A stretch of 35,499 bases of DNA from assembly GCA_964627845.1 (NCBI GenBank), contig CAZVKL010000010.1, positions 1 to 35,499 of the forward strand. Direction: 5' to 3'. Positions 15,729 through 23,648 of the stretch are shown piece after piece (positions within the stretch are counted from its first letter, which is position 1; each line of letters starts with the position of its first letter). The DNA comes from DUUI01 sp964627845. Lineage in GTDB: Bacteria; Bacillota_I; Bacilli_A; Erysipelotrichales; Erysipelotrichaceae. Both the position numbers and the translations under genes were made by a program. Under the pieces are notes generated by a model, which was given only the letters and a program-made list of their open reading frames with translations, did no database searches and had not been told where the DNA came from.

Positions 15729-17543
15729 ATGAGTAAAGTTATAGGTATAGACTTAGGAACAACCAACTCAGCTGTGTCTGTGATGGAAGGTTCTGAAGCA
15801 AAAATCATCACGAACCCAGAAGGAAATAGAACAACTCCTTCAGTGGTGGCGTTTAAAAACGGTGAAATTATTGTTGGGGATGCAGCAAAGCGTCAATTAA
15901 TTACTAACCCAAATTCAGTTTCATCCATTAAACGTAAAATGGGAACAAATGAAAAAATTAATATTGAAGGAAAAGATTACACACCTGAAGAAATTTCAGC
16001 GATGATTCTTCAATACTTAAAAGGATATGCCCAAGATTATCTTGGTGAGAAAGTAACGCGTGCCGTAATTACAGTCCCTGCTTACTTTAATGATGCCCAA
16101 AGACAAGCCACAAAAGATGCTGGTAAAATTGCTGGGTTAGAAGTTGAACGTATTATTAACGAACCAACTGCCGCAGCACTTGCTTTTGGTTTAGATAAAG
16201 ACAATTCAACTGAAGAAAAAATCTTAGTCTTTGACTTAGGGGGAGGAACTTTTGACGTTTCAATCCTTGAACTTGCGGATGGTACCTTTGAAGTCTTATC
16301 AACTGCTGGTGATAACCAACTTGGTGGAGATGACTTTGATGATGTGGTAGTTAATTGGTTAGTTGAAGAATTTAAGAAACAATCTTCTGTTGACTTAAGT
16401 AAAGATAAAATGGCGATGCAACGTCTAAAAGAAGCGGCTGAAAAAGCGAAGAAAGATTTATCGAGTATGGTTCAAACTCAAATCAGTTTACCATTCATTT
16501 CAGCGAATCAAGATGGTCCACTTCACTTAGACATTCAGTTAACGCGTGCTAAATTTGATCAAATGACTAAACATTTAGTTGATCGTGTTACTCAACCAGT
16601 GCGTCAAGCATTAAAAGATGCTGGTTTAACTAAGAATGATATTCACCAAGTTATCTTAGTTGGTGGATCAACTCGTATGTTATCCGTTCAAGAATTAGTT
16701 AAACAAGAACTTGGTAAAGAACCAAATAAATCAGTTAACCCAGATGAAGTAGTTGCGATGGGAGCTGCTATTCAAGCGGGTGTCATTACAGGGGATGTTA
16801 AAGATGTCTTATTATTAGACGTAACACCACTTTCATTAGGTATTGAAACTTTAGGTGGAGTCATGACGACTTTAATTTCCAGAAATACGACCATTCCTAC
16901 TTCGAAGTCTCAAGTCTTCTCTACGGCGGCCGATAATCAACCTGCAGTTGATATCCATGTCTTACAAGGGGAAAGACCGATGGCTAATGACAATAAGACA
17001 TTAGGAATGTTTAAATTAGATGGGATTGCGCCAGCACGTCGTGGTATCCCTCAAATTGAAGTTACTTTTGATATCGACGTTAATGGTATTGTTCATGTCA
17101 GTGCGTTAGATAAAGGAACGAATAAGAAACAATCCATTACAATTTCTAACAGTTCTGGATTATCAGATGAAGAAATTGAAAGAATGGTTCAAGATGCTGA
17201 AGCAAACAAAGATGCGGATGAGAAACGTCGTAAAGAAGCTGAAACTCGTAATAGAGCGGAACAATTTATTAATCAAATTGATCAAAGCTTAGAAGATGAA
17301 AATACAAATGTTGATCAAGCACAAAAAGATGAAGTAAAACGTCTTCGTGATGAATTACAACAAGCGTTAGATAACAATGATATGGAAACACTTGAAAGTA
17401 AACTAGATCAATTAGAGGCAGCTGCTCAACAAATGTCTGAAGCGATGTATCAACAACAAGCTCAGCAACAACAAGAGCAACCTGAAAGTGAAACACCATC
17501 AGATGATGATGTCATGGATGCTGAATTTACTGAAAAGAACTAG
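15729..17543 (+). CDS. dnaK: Molecular chaperone DnaK (Hsp70)
   Basis: ATP-dependent chaperone; 604 aa, typical for Bacillota, lacking the extra nucleotide-binding segment of proteobacterial DnaK. Signatures: IGIDLGTTNSAVSV at the N-terminus, VITVPAYFNDAQRQATKDAG, IINEPTAAALAFG, VFDLGGGTFDVSIL and VILVGGSTRM, then the substrate domain from VLLLDVTPLSLGIET. The C-terminus has a Q-rich linker and ends in an acidic tail (DDDVMDAEFTEKN). GAGG precedes the ATG by about 7 bases. Works with DnaJ and GrpE, encoded on either side. Confidence 0.99.
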   Translation: MSKVIGIDLGTTNSAVSVMEGSEAKIITNPEGNRTTPSVVAFKNGEIIVGDAAKRQLITNPNSVSSIKRKMGTNEKINIEGKDYTPEEISAMILQYLKGYAQDYLGEKVTRAVITVPAYFNDAQRQATKDAGKIAGLEVERIINEPTAAALAFGLDKDNSTEEKILVFDLGGGTFDVSILELADGTFEVLSTAGDNQLGGDDFDDVVVNWLVEEFKKQSSVDLSKDKMAMQRLKEAAEKAKKDLSSMVQTQISLPFISANQDGPLHLDIQLTRAKFDQMTKHLVDRVTQPVRQALKDAGLTKNDIHQVILVGGSTRMLSVQELVKQELGKEPNKSVNPDEVVAMGAAIQAGVITGDVKDVLLLDVTPLSLGIETLGGVMTTLISRNTTIPTSKSQVFSTAADNQPAVDIHVLQGERPMANDNKTLGMFKLDGIAPARRGIPQIEVTFDIDVNGIVHVSALDKGTNKKQSITISNSSGLSDEEIERMVQDAEANKDADEKRRKEAETRNRAEQFINQIDQSLEDENTNVDQAQKDEVKRLRDELQQALDNNDMETLESKLDQLEAAAQQMSEAMYQQQAQQQQEQPESETPSDDDVMDAEFTEKN

Positions 17544-17572
17544 TGAATAAGAATTAAGTACGGAGGATATAA

Positions 17573-18694
17573 ATGGCCAATAAAAGAGATTATTATGAAG
17601 TATTAGGTGTCAGTAAGAGTGCTTCTGCTGATGAGATAAAAAAAGCCTACCGAAAACTGGCAAAAAAATATCATCCGGATGTCAATAAAGAAGCGGATGC
17701 TGAAGTCAAGTTTAAAGAAGTTCAAGAAGCCTATGAAGTCTTAAGTGATGATAACAAAAAAGCAACCTATGATCAATTTGGTCATGCCGGTATGGATGGC
17801 GCAAGTGGTGGCTTTGGATCAGGCTTTGGTGGTGGCTTCAGCGGAGACTTTGGCTTTGAAGATATTTTTGATTCATTCTTTGGCGGTGGCGGTCGAGCTC
17901 GCTCGACTCGTCGCGGTCCGATGCAAGGGAATGACCGATTTATGTCTATGAATATTCCATTTATGGATGCGATGAAGGGCACTAAGAAAACATTCACACT
18001 CAATGTCGATCAACAATGTAGCCATTGTCATGGTTCGGGGGCCGAGAATCCAAGTGATATTAAAACCTGTAGCACCTGTAATGGATCAGGACGGGTGCTC
18101 CAACAACAAAGAACCGCATTTGGTGTGTTCCAATCTGAAGCCATCTGTCCAACCTGTCATGGAAAAGGCCAAGAAGTGACCAATGCCTGTCATCAATGTC
18201 AGGGTGCCGGCTTTGAGTCCAAACGTATGGAAGTGGATTTAGGGATTCCAAAAGGAATCAATACTGGTCAACAACTTCGTGTTAGTGGAAAAGGGGAACG
18301 TGGTGTTAATGGCGGCCCTAATGGAGACCTCTTTGTTGAAGTCATTGTTGAACCACATCGTGACTTCCAACGCGAAGGGTCAACAATTTATCTAACGGTA
18401 CCTATTTCTGTGATTGACGCAACATTAGGAACGAAGTTAGATGTTCCAACGGTTCATGGTGAGGTAACCTTAAGTATTCCAGAAGGAACACAACCTAATC
18501 AAAAGTTTAAGCTTAGAGGCAAGGGAGCCCCGATTATCAATTCAAATAATTTCGGGGATCAAATTGTTGAAGTTAAAGTTGAGATCGATAAATCCTTGTC
18601 GAAGACAGAACGCGAGTTATATCAACAAATTAAAGAGACAACAGATACAAAAGAATCACCGTTCGATCGATTCAAACGAGCATTTAGAAGGTAG
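17573..18694 (+). CDS. dnaJ: Co-chaperone DnaJ (Hsp40, class A)
   Basis: Stimulates the DnaK ATPase and delivers substrates; 373 aa. The J domain (1-70) has HPD at 34-36. A Gly/Phe-rich stretch (about 75-105) follows. Then four CxxCxGxG zinc repeats (CSHCHGSG, CSTCNGSG, CPTCHGKG, CHQCQGAG) and the C-terminal substrate domains with GDLFVEVIVEPH. Start supported by GGAGG. Last gene of the operon, closed by a terminator overlapping its stop. Confidence 0.98.
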   Translation: MANKRDYYEVLGVSKSASADEIKKAYRKLAKKYHPDVNKEADAEVKFKEVQEAYEVLSDDNKKATYDQFGHAGMDGASGGFGSGFGGGFSGDFGFEDIFDSFFGGGGRARSTRRGPMQGNDRFMSMNIPFMDAMKGTKKTFTLNVDQQCSHCHGSGAENPSDIKTCSTCNGSGRVLQQQRTAFGVFQSEAICPTCHGKGQEVTNACHQCQGAGFESKRMEVDLGIPKGINTGQQLRVSGKGERGVNGGPNGDLFVEVIVEPHRDFQREGSTIYLTVPISVIDATLGTKLDVPTVHGEVTLSIPEGTQPNQKFKLRGKGAPIINSNNFGDQIVEVKVEIDKSLSKTERELYQQIKETTDTKESPFDRFKRAFRR

Positions 18695-18712
18695 GAAACT
18701 ATCTTCTTTTTT
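18686..18712 (+). terminator. dnaK operon terminator
   Basis: 9-bp stem, AGAAGGTAG (18686-18694) with CTATCTTCT (18699-18707, one G-U pair), GAAA loop, followed by five T. The dnaJ stop codon is in the 5' arm. Confidence 0.88.
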
Positions 18713-18722
18713 GTGTCTTGGT

Positions 18723-18728
18723 TATAAT
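18723..18728 (+). promoter_or_regulatory. -10 box of the cysteine-rich protein gene
   Basis: Perfect TATAAT just behind the dnaJ terminator. The predicted start at 18735 is the first base of GGAGG, leaving an 11-nt leader. The -35 region lies within the terminator and is weak. Confidence 0.55.
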
Positions 18729-18745
18729 ACTTTTGGAGGTTTTAT

Positions 18746-19072
18746 ATGAAAACTGTAAAAATTGATTTTCAATACCCAGAAAAGAAACAAAGTCCACTTC
18801 ATTTAGAAATTAAGGATTCACTCAATGAACTGTTATTAGAAGTAAAACACGACTTCTTAGATAAAAACATACAATTAGATTATCATGTCCATATTCATGA
18901 TGAGTATCACTTAAAAATTAATGACCAAGAAGTTGATTTTGAATGCCATTGCCAAGAGGATCCTCAAGCTTGTCTGTGTCAACCAATTGATAAGATTCGT
19001 AAAGCACTCTTTCAGGCTGTCAACATTAAGTTGAGTGGATGTGCTTGTGGTGGGAATTGTGGCTGTCATTAG
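18746..19072 (+). CDS. Small cysteine-rich protein with four CxC pairs, function unknown
   Basis: I do not recognise this 108-aa protein. It is predicted soluble, with no signal peptide. Residues 1-65 alternate strand-helix-strand-strand (KTVKIDFQY; helix about 24-40; LDYHVHIHD; YHLKIND). Eight cysteines form four CxC pairs: 67/69, 76/78, 99/101 and 105/107; the chain ends in GCH. A helix (about 80-93) separates the pairs two and two. Histidines cluster at 47-55. The arrangement suggests metal (Zn, Cu or Fe-S) or redox binding. The beta-alpha-beta-beta plan recalls small thioredoxin-like cysteine-rich domains, but that is only a guess. GGAGG and a dedicated promoter support expression. Confidence 0.85.
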   Translation: MKTVKIDFQYPEKKQSPLHLEIKDSLNELLLEVKHDFLDKNIQLDYHVHIHDEYHLKINDQEVDFECHCQEDPQACLCQPIDKIRKALFQAVNIKLSGCACGGNCGCH

Positions 19073-19083
19073 AGTTGGTGGTG

Positions 19084-19089
19084 TATACT
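19084..19089 (+). promoter_or_regulatory. Possible -10 box for the membrane protein gene
   Basis: TATACT 22 bases before the ATG at 19112; the predicted leader of about 16 nt starts just before AAGGAG. No clear -35. Confidence 0.4.
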
Positions 19090-19111
19090 AAAAGAGATAA
19101 GGAGAAAAGCG

Positions 19112-19723
19112 ATGAGTATAACAAAAAAACAGTTAGGTGCCCATTTAATTAACTGGATTATTGCGGGTGTATTATTTATTCTATTTTTTATTCATTCAGT
19201 TGGGAATCAATCCATGTGGGATATAGCTGCTGACAATTCATTTTTATTCATATTATTGATATTACCAATGGTATTAGCAGGTGTTAGTTTAATCAAACTA
19301 ATTAAGGATAAAATCATTCATTTAGGATGGGTTATTGTAAGTTCAATGACCATTGGAATTCTAATCATGATAAACACCATTGCGTCTAGTTTTGGAGACT
19401 TAAGTTCATTCTTTGGATATGAAGGAAACAACGTTGGCTTCTTATTTTGGTTGATTATTCTGTTATATATTGTTGCGCTTGTTTATAATAGCTTAGCATT
19501 GATAGGAAGGGCAGATCGTCTTCAAAAAACACTTGGTGAAAAGTCAGGACCTACTTTAAACAACTTAAAAGAGAGAACTAAAAGATTACAAGTAAAACCC
19601 GTGACTGAAGATCAAAAAGAAACTCGTATTAGTGGTGAAAGCGAGTTTGAAAAGGAAGAAACAAAGACTCATTATCAAACTCCACCACATGAAGATGAGG
19701 TTAAACCAGAGTCTAAATTTTAG
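19112..19723 (+). CDS. Hypothetical four-helix membrane protein with charged C-terminal tail
   Basis: No family recognised. The 203-aa protein has four likely membrane helices (about 11-30, 43-63, 70-90, 107-131), then a hydrophilic tail (132-203) rich in Lys/Glu (LKERTKRLQVKP, SGESEFEKEETK). By the positive-inside rule the tail is probably cytoplasmic. AAGGAG about 8 bases upstream supports the start. Its TAG stop is shared with the first CIRCE of clpB, so the gene directly abuts the heat-shock promoter, and it has no terminator of its own. Some read-through into clpB is possible. Confidence 0.8.
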   Translation: MSITKKQLGAHLINWIIAGVLFILFFIHSVGNQSMWDIAADNSFLFILLILPMVLAGVSLIKLIKDKIIHLGWVIVSSMTIGILIMINTIASSFGDLSSFFGYEGNNVGFLFWLIILLYIVALVYNSLALIGRADRLQKTLGEKSGPTLNNLKERTKRLQVKPVTEDQKETRISGESEFEKEETKTHYQTPPHEDEVKPESKF

Positions 19724-19746
19724 CACTCTATCATTGACAGTGCTAA
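19720..19746 (+). promoter_or_regulatory. CIRCE operator 1 of clpB
   Basis: TTAGCACTC-N9-CAGTGCTAA, identical in both arms to the hrcA element, including the C-for-G change. It overlaps the stop codon of the preceding membrane protein gene. Confidence 0.95.
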
Positions 19747-19762
19747 GTGATTTTAGTATAAT
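19734..19762 (+). promoter_or_regulatory. clpB promoter
   Basis: Perfect TTGACA (19734-19739) inside the CIRCE, a 17-bp spacer and perfect TATAAT (19757-19762). The expected start is near 19769, giving an unusually long 79-nt leader for this window. Confidence 0.9.
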
Positions 19763-19773
19763 AATGAAGGATG

Positions 19774-19797
19774 AGTGACGATGGTCACTTTTCTTTC
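19774..19797 (+). other. Hairpin with T-rich tail at the 5' end of the clpB leader
   Basis: AGTGAC (19774-19779) pairs with GTCACT (19784-19789), loop GATG, followed by TTTTCTTT. It lies about 5 nt from the predicted 5' end. It could stabilise the mRNA or act as a weak terminator; the stem is short. Confidence 0.4.
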
Positions 19798-19806
19798 AAA
19801 CTTAGA

Positions 19807-19833
19807 TTAGCACTCGATGTTATAGAGTGATAA
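19807..19833 (+). promoter_or_regulatory. CIRCE operator 2 of clpB (in the leader)
   Basis: TTAGCACTC-N9-GAGTGATAA, one mismatch (A for C in the right arm). It lies about 38 bases downstream of the predicted start and just before the ribosome binding site. Confidence 0.85.
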
Positions 19834-19847
19834 GAAAGGAGAAAGTT

Positions 19848-22406
19848 ATGAATATTGAACAATTAACACAAAAAGCTCAAGAAGCGTTAATGGAAGCTGT
19901 GAACTTTGCGATGGGACAAAACCATGCGCAAGTTGATAGTGAACATATATTAATTAGTTTATTAAACAATGATTCGTTGGATAGTCTTTTTGAAGCACTT
20001 CACCAAGACAAACAAGCTCATCACGATTATTTATCGAATCTAATCAAAAACAAACCAAGAACTTCCAATGTTTCTCAACCACAATTATCAAATAAAATTG
20101 AGCCTGCGTTTAATAAAGCGATGTCAGAGGCAAATAAGTTAGGTGACAAGTACATCTCGAATCAAACCTTTTATGTCGGTTTAGCATCTGAGTTGCCTCA
20201 ATACCTTAATCAATTTGGACTGAGTGATAAAAAAATCGTGGATGCATTAGTAACGATTCGACAAGGCCAAGTGATTGACTCGCCAACCGCAGAAAATACA
20301 ATGGATGCATTAAATAAGTATGGGCGTAACTTGGTGGATGACGTCAAAGCAGGAAAAGTCGATCCAGTAATTGGTCGTGATGCTGAAATTCGACGTGTCA
20401 TTCAAATTTTATCGCGTAAAACAAAGAACAATCCAGTCTTAATTGGAGAGCCTGGTGTTGGTAAGACAGCCATTGTCGAGGGCTTAGCCTGGAGAATCAT
20501 GCGTAATGATGTTCCCATTTCTTTACAAAATAAAGATGTCTTTGAACTTGATATGGGGGCCTTAATTGCGGGCGCGAAATACCGTGGAGAATTTGAAGAA
20601 CGACTCAAAGCAGTGTTAAATGAAGTGAAGAAAGCAGATGGAAATATCATCTTGTTTATCGACGAAATCCATAACCTAATCGGTGCTGGTAAAACAGAAG
20701 GGGCTATGGATGCCGCAAACTTACTGAAACCCATGTTGGCTCGAGGTGAGTTACACTGTATTGGTGCCACCACATTTGATGAGTACCGTAAATACATCGA
20801 AAAGGATAAGGCACTTGAAAGACGTTTCCAACGCATTAATGTGGATGAACCAAGTATTGAAGATACAATTTCTATATTAAGAGGACTTAAAGATCGCTTT
20901 GAATCCCATCATGGTGTTCAAATTAAAGACTCCGCCATTATTGCGGCGGCACAACTCTCACATCGATACATCACGGATCGTTTTTTACCAGATAAAGCAA
21001 TTGACTTAATAGATGAAGCCTGCGCAACAGTCCGTGTTGAAATAGACTCGATGCCTCGTGAACTGGATGAAATGATGCGTAAAATCAGACAACTTGAAAT
21101 TGAGGAGATTTCATTAAAAGATGACGATGATGATCAATCACTGCTCAGAAAAGATGAAATTAGCGAAGAGTTAGAAAATATTAAAGAAGAGTACCAAGAA
21201 CTAAATCACCAATGGGAAAAGGAAAAAGAGGAAGTCTTAGAGTCTAAACAGCTCAAAGAACAACTTGAATCGGCTAAGTTGGACTTAGAGAAGGCCCAAA
21301 ATGAAGCACGCTATGAAGAGGCGGCTCGACTTCAATATGATACGATTCCATCGCTGCAAGAAAAAATCGCAGATCGTGATCAGAAAGACAAAGAATCAAA
21401 ATTATTGTTAGAAGAAGTAGATGATGAATTGATTGCGTCCATTGTCAGTCGTTGGACAAAAATTGAAGTGGGTAAACTTCAAGGTGGAGAGCGAGAAAAA
21501 TTATTGAACTTAGAATCAAACTTAAGACGACAAGTTAAAGGGCAAGATGAAGTCCTTGAGCTTGTGACAGAAGCAATACTTCGTTCAAAAGCTCAGATAC
21601 AAGATGAGAACAGACCGCTTGGCTCATTCATGTTTTTAGGACCAACCGGTGTAGGTAAAACAGAGGTCGCTAAAGCACTTGCCAATCAACTCTTTGATGA
21701 CCAAAGCAAGATTATACGATTGGATATGAGTGAGTATATGGAGAAACATTCAGTGTCTCGATTAATTGGATCGCCTCCAGGATACATCGGTTATGATGAA
21801 GGTGGACAATTGACAGAGGCAGTCCGTCGTAATCCGTATTCAATCGTGCTATTCGATGAGATTGAAAAGGCGCATCCAGATGTTTTTAATGTCTTATTAC
21901 AAGTGCTTGATGAAGGACGTTTGACGGACAATAAAGGAGTCAATGTGGATTTCAAAAATACACTGATCATTATGACATCTAACTTAGGGGCACAATATGC
22001 GTTCTTACCAGACAAACAAGATCGTCATGATTCTTATATGGAAGAAGTTAAGAATTATTTCAAACCTGAGTTCATAAACCGCCTTGATGAAATTATTGTC
22101 TTTAATGCGTTAGATAAAGAAATCCTGACTCAAATTGCGGATAAATTTATCATGGAACTAAAACAACGTTTGGCTCAAAGAGAAATCTATATCAATGTGA
22201 GTGATGAAGCAAAACAACAAATCATCTTACAAGGGTCCGATGTTCAGTTTGGGGCACGTCCAATGAAACGATATATTCAAAAAGAAATCGAAACCTTATT
22301 GGCTCGCCATATCATTGATCAAACACTGACTCACAATGATCGTGTTGTGATCGATGTCGAGGATGGCCACTTCATCATTCGTGACCAACAAATTATTTTG
22401 AACTAA
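19848..22406 (+). CDS. clpB: ATP-dependent disaggregase ClpB (Hsp100)
   Basis: Hexameric AAA+ disaggregase that rescues aggregated proteins with DnaK/DnaJ/GrpE; 852 aa. An N-terminal Clp repeat domain (1-145) is followed by AAA-1 with GEPGVGKTA near 200-208 and LFIDEIHNLIGAG. The long coiled-coil middle domain that defines ClpB over ClpC/ClpA spans roughly 400-525. AAA-2 has GPTGVGKTE near 598-606, and the D2-small domain has FGARPMKRYIQ. The start at 19848 follows AAGGAG; an in-frame ATT-region extension to 19827 overlaps CIRCE 2 and is rejected. Control is by two CIRCE sites, hence HrcA, placing it in one regulon with the dnaK operon. Confidence 0.98.
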   Translation: MNIEQLTQKAQEALMEAVNFAMGQNHAQVDSEHILISLLNNDSLDSLFEALHQDKQAHHDYLSNLIKNKPRTSNVSQPQLSNKIEPAFNKAMSEANKLGDKYISNQTFYVGLASELPQYLNQFGLSDKKIVDALVTIRQGQVIDSPTAENTMDALNKYGRNLVDDVKAGKVDPVIGRDAEIRRVIQILSRKTKNNPVLIGEPGVGKTAIVEGLAWRIMRNDVPISLQNKDVFELDMGALIAGAKYRGEFEERLKAVLNEVKKADGNIILFIDEIHNLIGAGKTEGAMDAANLLKPMLARGELHCIGATTFDEYRKYIEKDKALERRFQRINVDEPSIEDTISILRGLKDRFESHHGVQIKDSAIIAAAQLSHRYITDRFLPDKAIDLIDEACATVRVEIDSMPRELDEMMRKIRQLEIEEISLKDDDDDQSLLRKDEISEELENIKEEYQELNHQWEKEKEEVLESKQLKEQLESAKLDLEKAQNEARYEEAARLQYDTIPSLQEKIADRDQKDKESKLLLEEVDDELIASIVSRWTKIEVGKLQGGEREKLLNLESNLRRQVKGQDEVLELVTEAILRSKAQIQDENRPLGSFMFLGPTGVGKTEVAKALANQLFDDQSKIIRLDMSEYMEKHSVSRLIGSPPGYIGYDEGGQLTEAVRRNPYSIVLFDEIEKAHPDVFNVLLQVLDEGRLTDNKGVNVDFKNTLIIMTSNLGAQYAFLPDKQDRHDSYMEEVKNYFKPEFINRLDEIIVFNALDKEILTQIADKFIMELKQRLAQREIYINVSDEAKQQIILQGSDVQFGARPMKRYIQKEIETLLARHIIDQTLTHNDRVVIDVEDGHFIIRDQQIILN

Positions 22407-22409
22407 ATT

Positions 22410-22435
22410 AAAAGGGAGCTAATTCGCTCCCTTTT
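22410..22435 (+). terminator. Bidirectional terminator between clpB and the minus-strand membrane gene
   Basis: Perfect 10-bp stem, AAAAGGGAGC (22410-22419) with GCTCCCTTTT (22426-22435), loop TAATTC. T-rich flanks on both strands let it serve clpB and the convergent gene, whose stop codon is in the loop. Confidence 0.9.
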
Positions 22436-22985
22436 GTGCTATTTTAATTTGTTCTCGTAAAGTTAAGAGTTTTTGAATAAAGAAGACAATCATCGCAATC
22501 ACAATAGCGGTAATAACGATTGTAATCCATAGGTTCGTGTTGACTGCGTATAGTTCTAAGACAGCTAATAAACCATAAATAAGGACAAATGCGAGATGGA
22601 AACGCTGAAGCGTTCTTTTTTGTTTTAGAACATCTAGTTCATATCGTTGATCAAAATCTTTTTGATTAATTTTAAATGGAATTTTGTCTTTTAAGAATAC
22701 TCGCTCAAAGAAGATTGTAATCAGAACATAAGCTATGAATCCAGCTAAAAAGGTGATGACGATTCGATTAACAATAGGTTGTGCTCTTAAAAGCATGAAT
22801 AAACCAAAGTAGACAACAAGGGCTATAAAGAAACGAAGCTTGTAGAGTCGTATCCATTTTATATCGCTTTGTTGAATTTGATATCCTTTTTTTGTTTTTT
22901 CATCATAATACAGAGTGCGACGTTTACTATCTCGAATGATATCGTATCCTAAATCGACAACTCTTTGATCAACTTTGTTACTCAT
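22419..22985 (-). CDS. Hypothetical four-helix membrane protein
   Basis: Not recognised. 188 aa with a soluble basic N-terminus (1-48, containing DLGYDIIRDSKRRTLYYDEK) and four likely membrane helices at about 50-66, 73-93, 129-148 and 152-170. The cytoplasmic loop (94-128) is charged. The start at 22985 is preferred over an ATG four codons upstream because GAGGT lies 6 bases before it. It diverges from the metallopeptidase gene with only 39 bp between start codons. The C-terminus is encoded inside the shared terminator hairpin. Confidence 0.8.
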   Translation of the reverse strand: MSNKVDQRVVDLGYDIIRDSKRRTLYYDEKTKKGYQIQQSDIKWIRLYKLRFFIALVVYFGLFMLLRAQPIVNRIVITFLAGFIAYVLITIFFERVFLKDKIPFKINQKDFDQRYELDVLKQKRTLQRFHLAFVLIYGLLAVLELYAVNTNLWITIVITAIVIAMIVFFIQKLLTLREQIKIAQKGAN

Positions 22986-23009
22986 GTTATACCTCAATTC
23001 TATTCTCTA

Positions 23010-23018
23010 TGATACACT
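23010..23018 (+). promoter_or_regulatory. Metallopeptidase gene promoter, extended -10, predicted leaderless
   Basis: TGATACACT: TGN followed by TACACT (23013-23018), exactly 6 bases before the ATG at 23025. The -10 hexamer is weak and no -35 is seen. A TATCAT on the other strand (23014-23009) could be the -10 of the divergent membrane gene, so the two may overlap. Confidence 0.45.
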
Positions 23019-23024
23019 AAATTC

Positions 23025-23648
23025 ATGAAAACTAAAACAATCATTGAACCAAGAAAATCATTATCCCTGAAAGTGGTTGAAGACACGTTAATAATTCGTC
23101 GGCCAAAACATGTTTCACCCGAGTTTGTTGACAGTTTTATTGAGAAGAAAGAACCATGGATCAAAGCCCAACTTCGTTTAAATAAAAAGTTTGTGATTGA
23201 CCCTCATCGTGGTATGACACTTTTTAATCGGTTTGTTGAAATAAACACGATTAAATCAAGGTCTAAGAAAATAGAAAAATTGAAGGATAAATGGATTGTT
23301 TATGCAGCAAGTGATGCTGCCACAATTCGGCTCATCAACGATGAATTGAAAGCACTACTGATGAATAAGATTGAACAAATTATAGAACGATTAAAGTTGA
23401 TTAAAAACTTTGAAGTAGAGTCAATCCAAATTAAAAACCTGACTGCTTCTTGGGGGAATTGTCGCACCAATAAACAATTAGGTTTTGCTTTCAGATTAGT
23501 CCATATGGAAGAATCATTTATTTATTCGGTGGTAGCTCATGAAGTGGCTCATCTGTTTGAGATGAATCACTCTCCATCATTTTATCGCGTGTTGTCCCAA
23601 TTTGATCCAAACTATCACTCATCAATAAAGGGTCTATTGGATCGATAA
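23025..23648 (+). CDS. YgjP/WrpA-type zinc metallopeptidase-like protein (M48-related)
   Basis: A 207-aa protein of the YgjP-like metal-dependent hydrolase family (DUF45), somewhat shorter than most members. Family signatures: ASWGNCRTNKQLGFAFRLVH (141-160), then the zinc motif HEVAH (172-176) with the third ligand in MNHSPSFY (His182). The physiological substrate is unknown. The start at 23025 has no ribosome binding site and follows a -10-like box by 6 bases. From about residue 165 onward, including the whole zinc motif, the DNA also encodes the C-terminus of rqcH on the other strand. Confidence 0.88.
   Translation: MKTKTIIEPRKSLSLKVVEDTLIIRRPKHVSPEFVDSFIEKKEPWIKAQLRLNKKFVIDPHRGMTLFNRFVEINTIKSRSKKIEKLKDKWIVYAASDAATIRLINDELKALLMNKIEQIIERLKLIKNFEVESIQIKNLTASWGNCRTNKQLGFAFRLVHMEESFIYSVVAHEVAHLFEMNHSPSFYRVLSQFDPNYHSSIKGLLDR

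Noticed and set aside
17430..17520. CAA-rich repeat at the end of dnaK
   Set aside because: It encodes the ordinary Q-rich flexible tail of DnaK and has no regular DNA repeat unit.
20402..20836. 144-codon minus-strand open frame in clpB
   Set aside because: Antisense to the first AAA domain; Ser/Phe-rich composition typical of a shadow frame.
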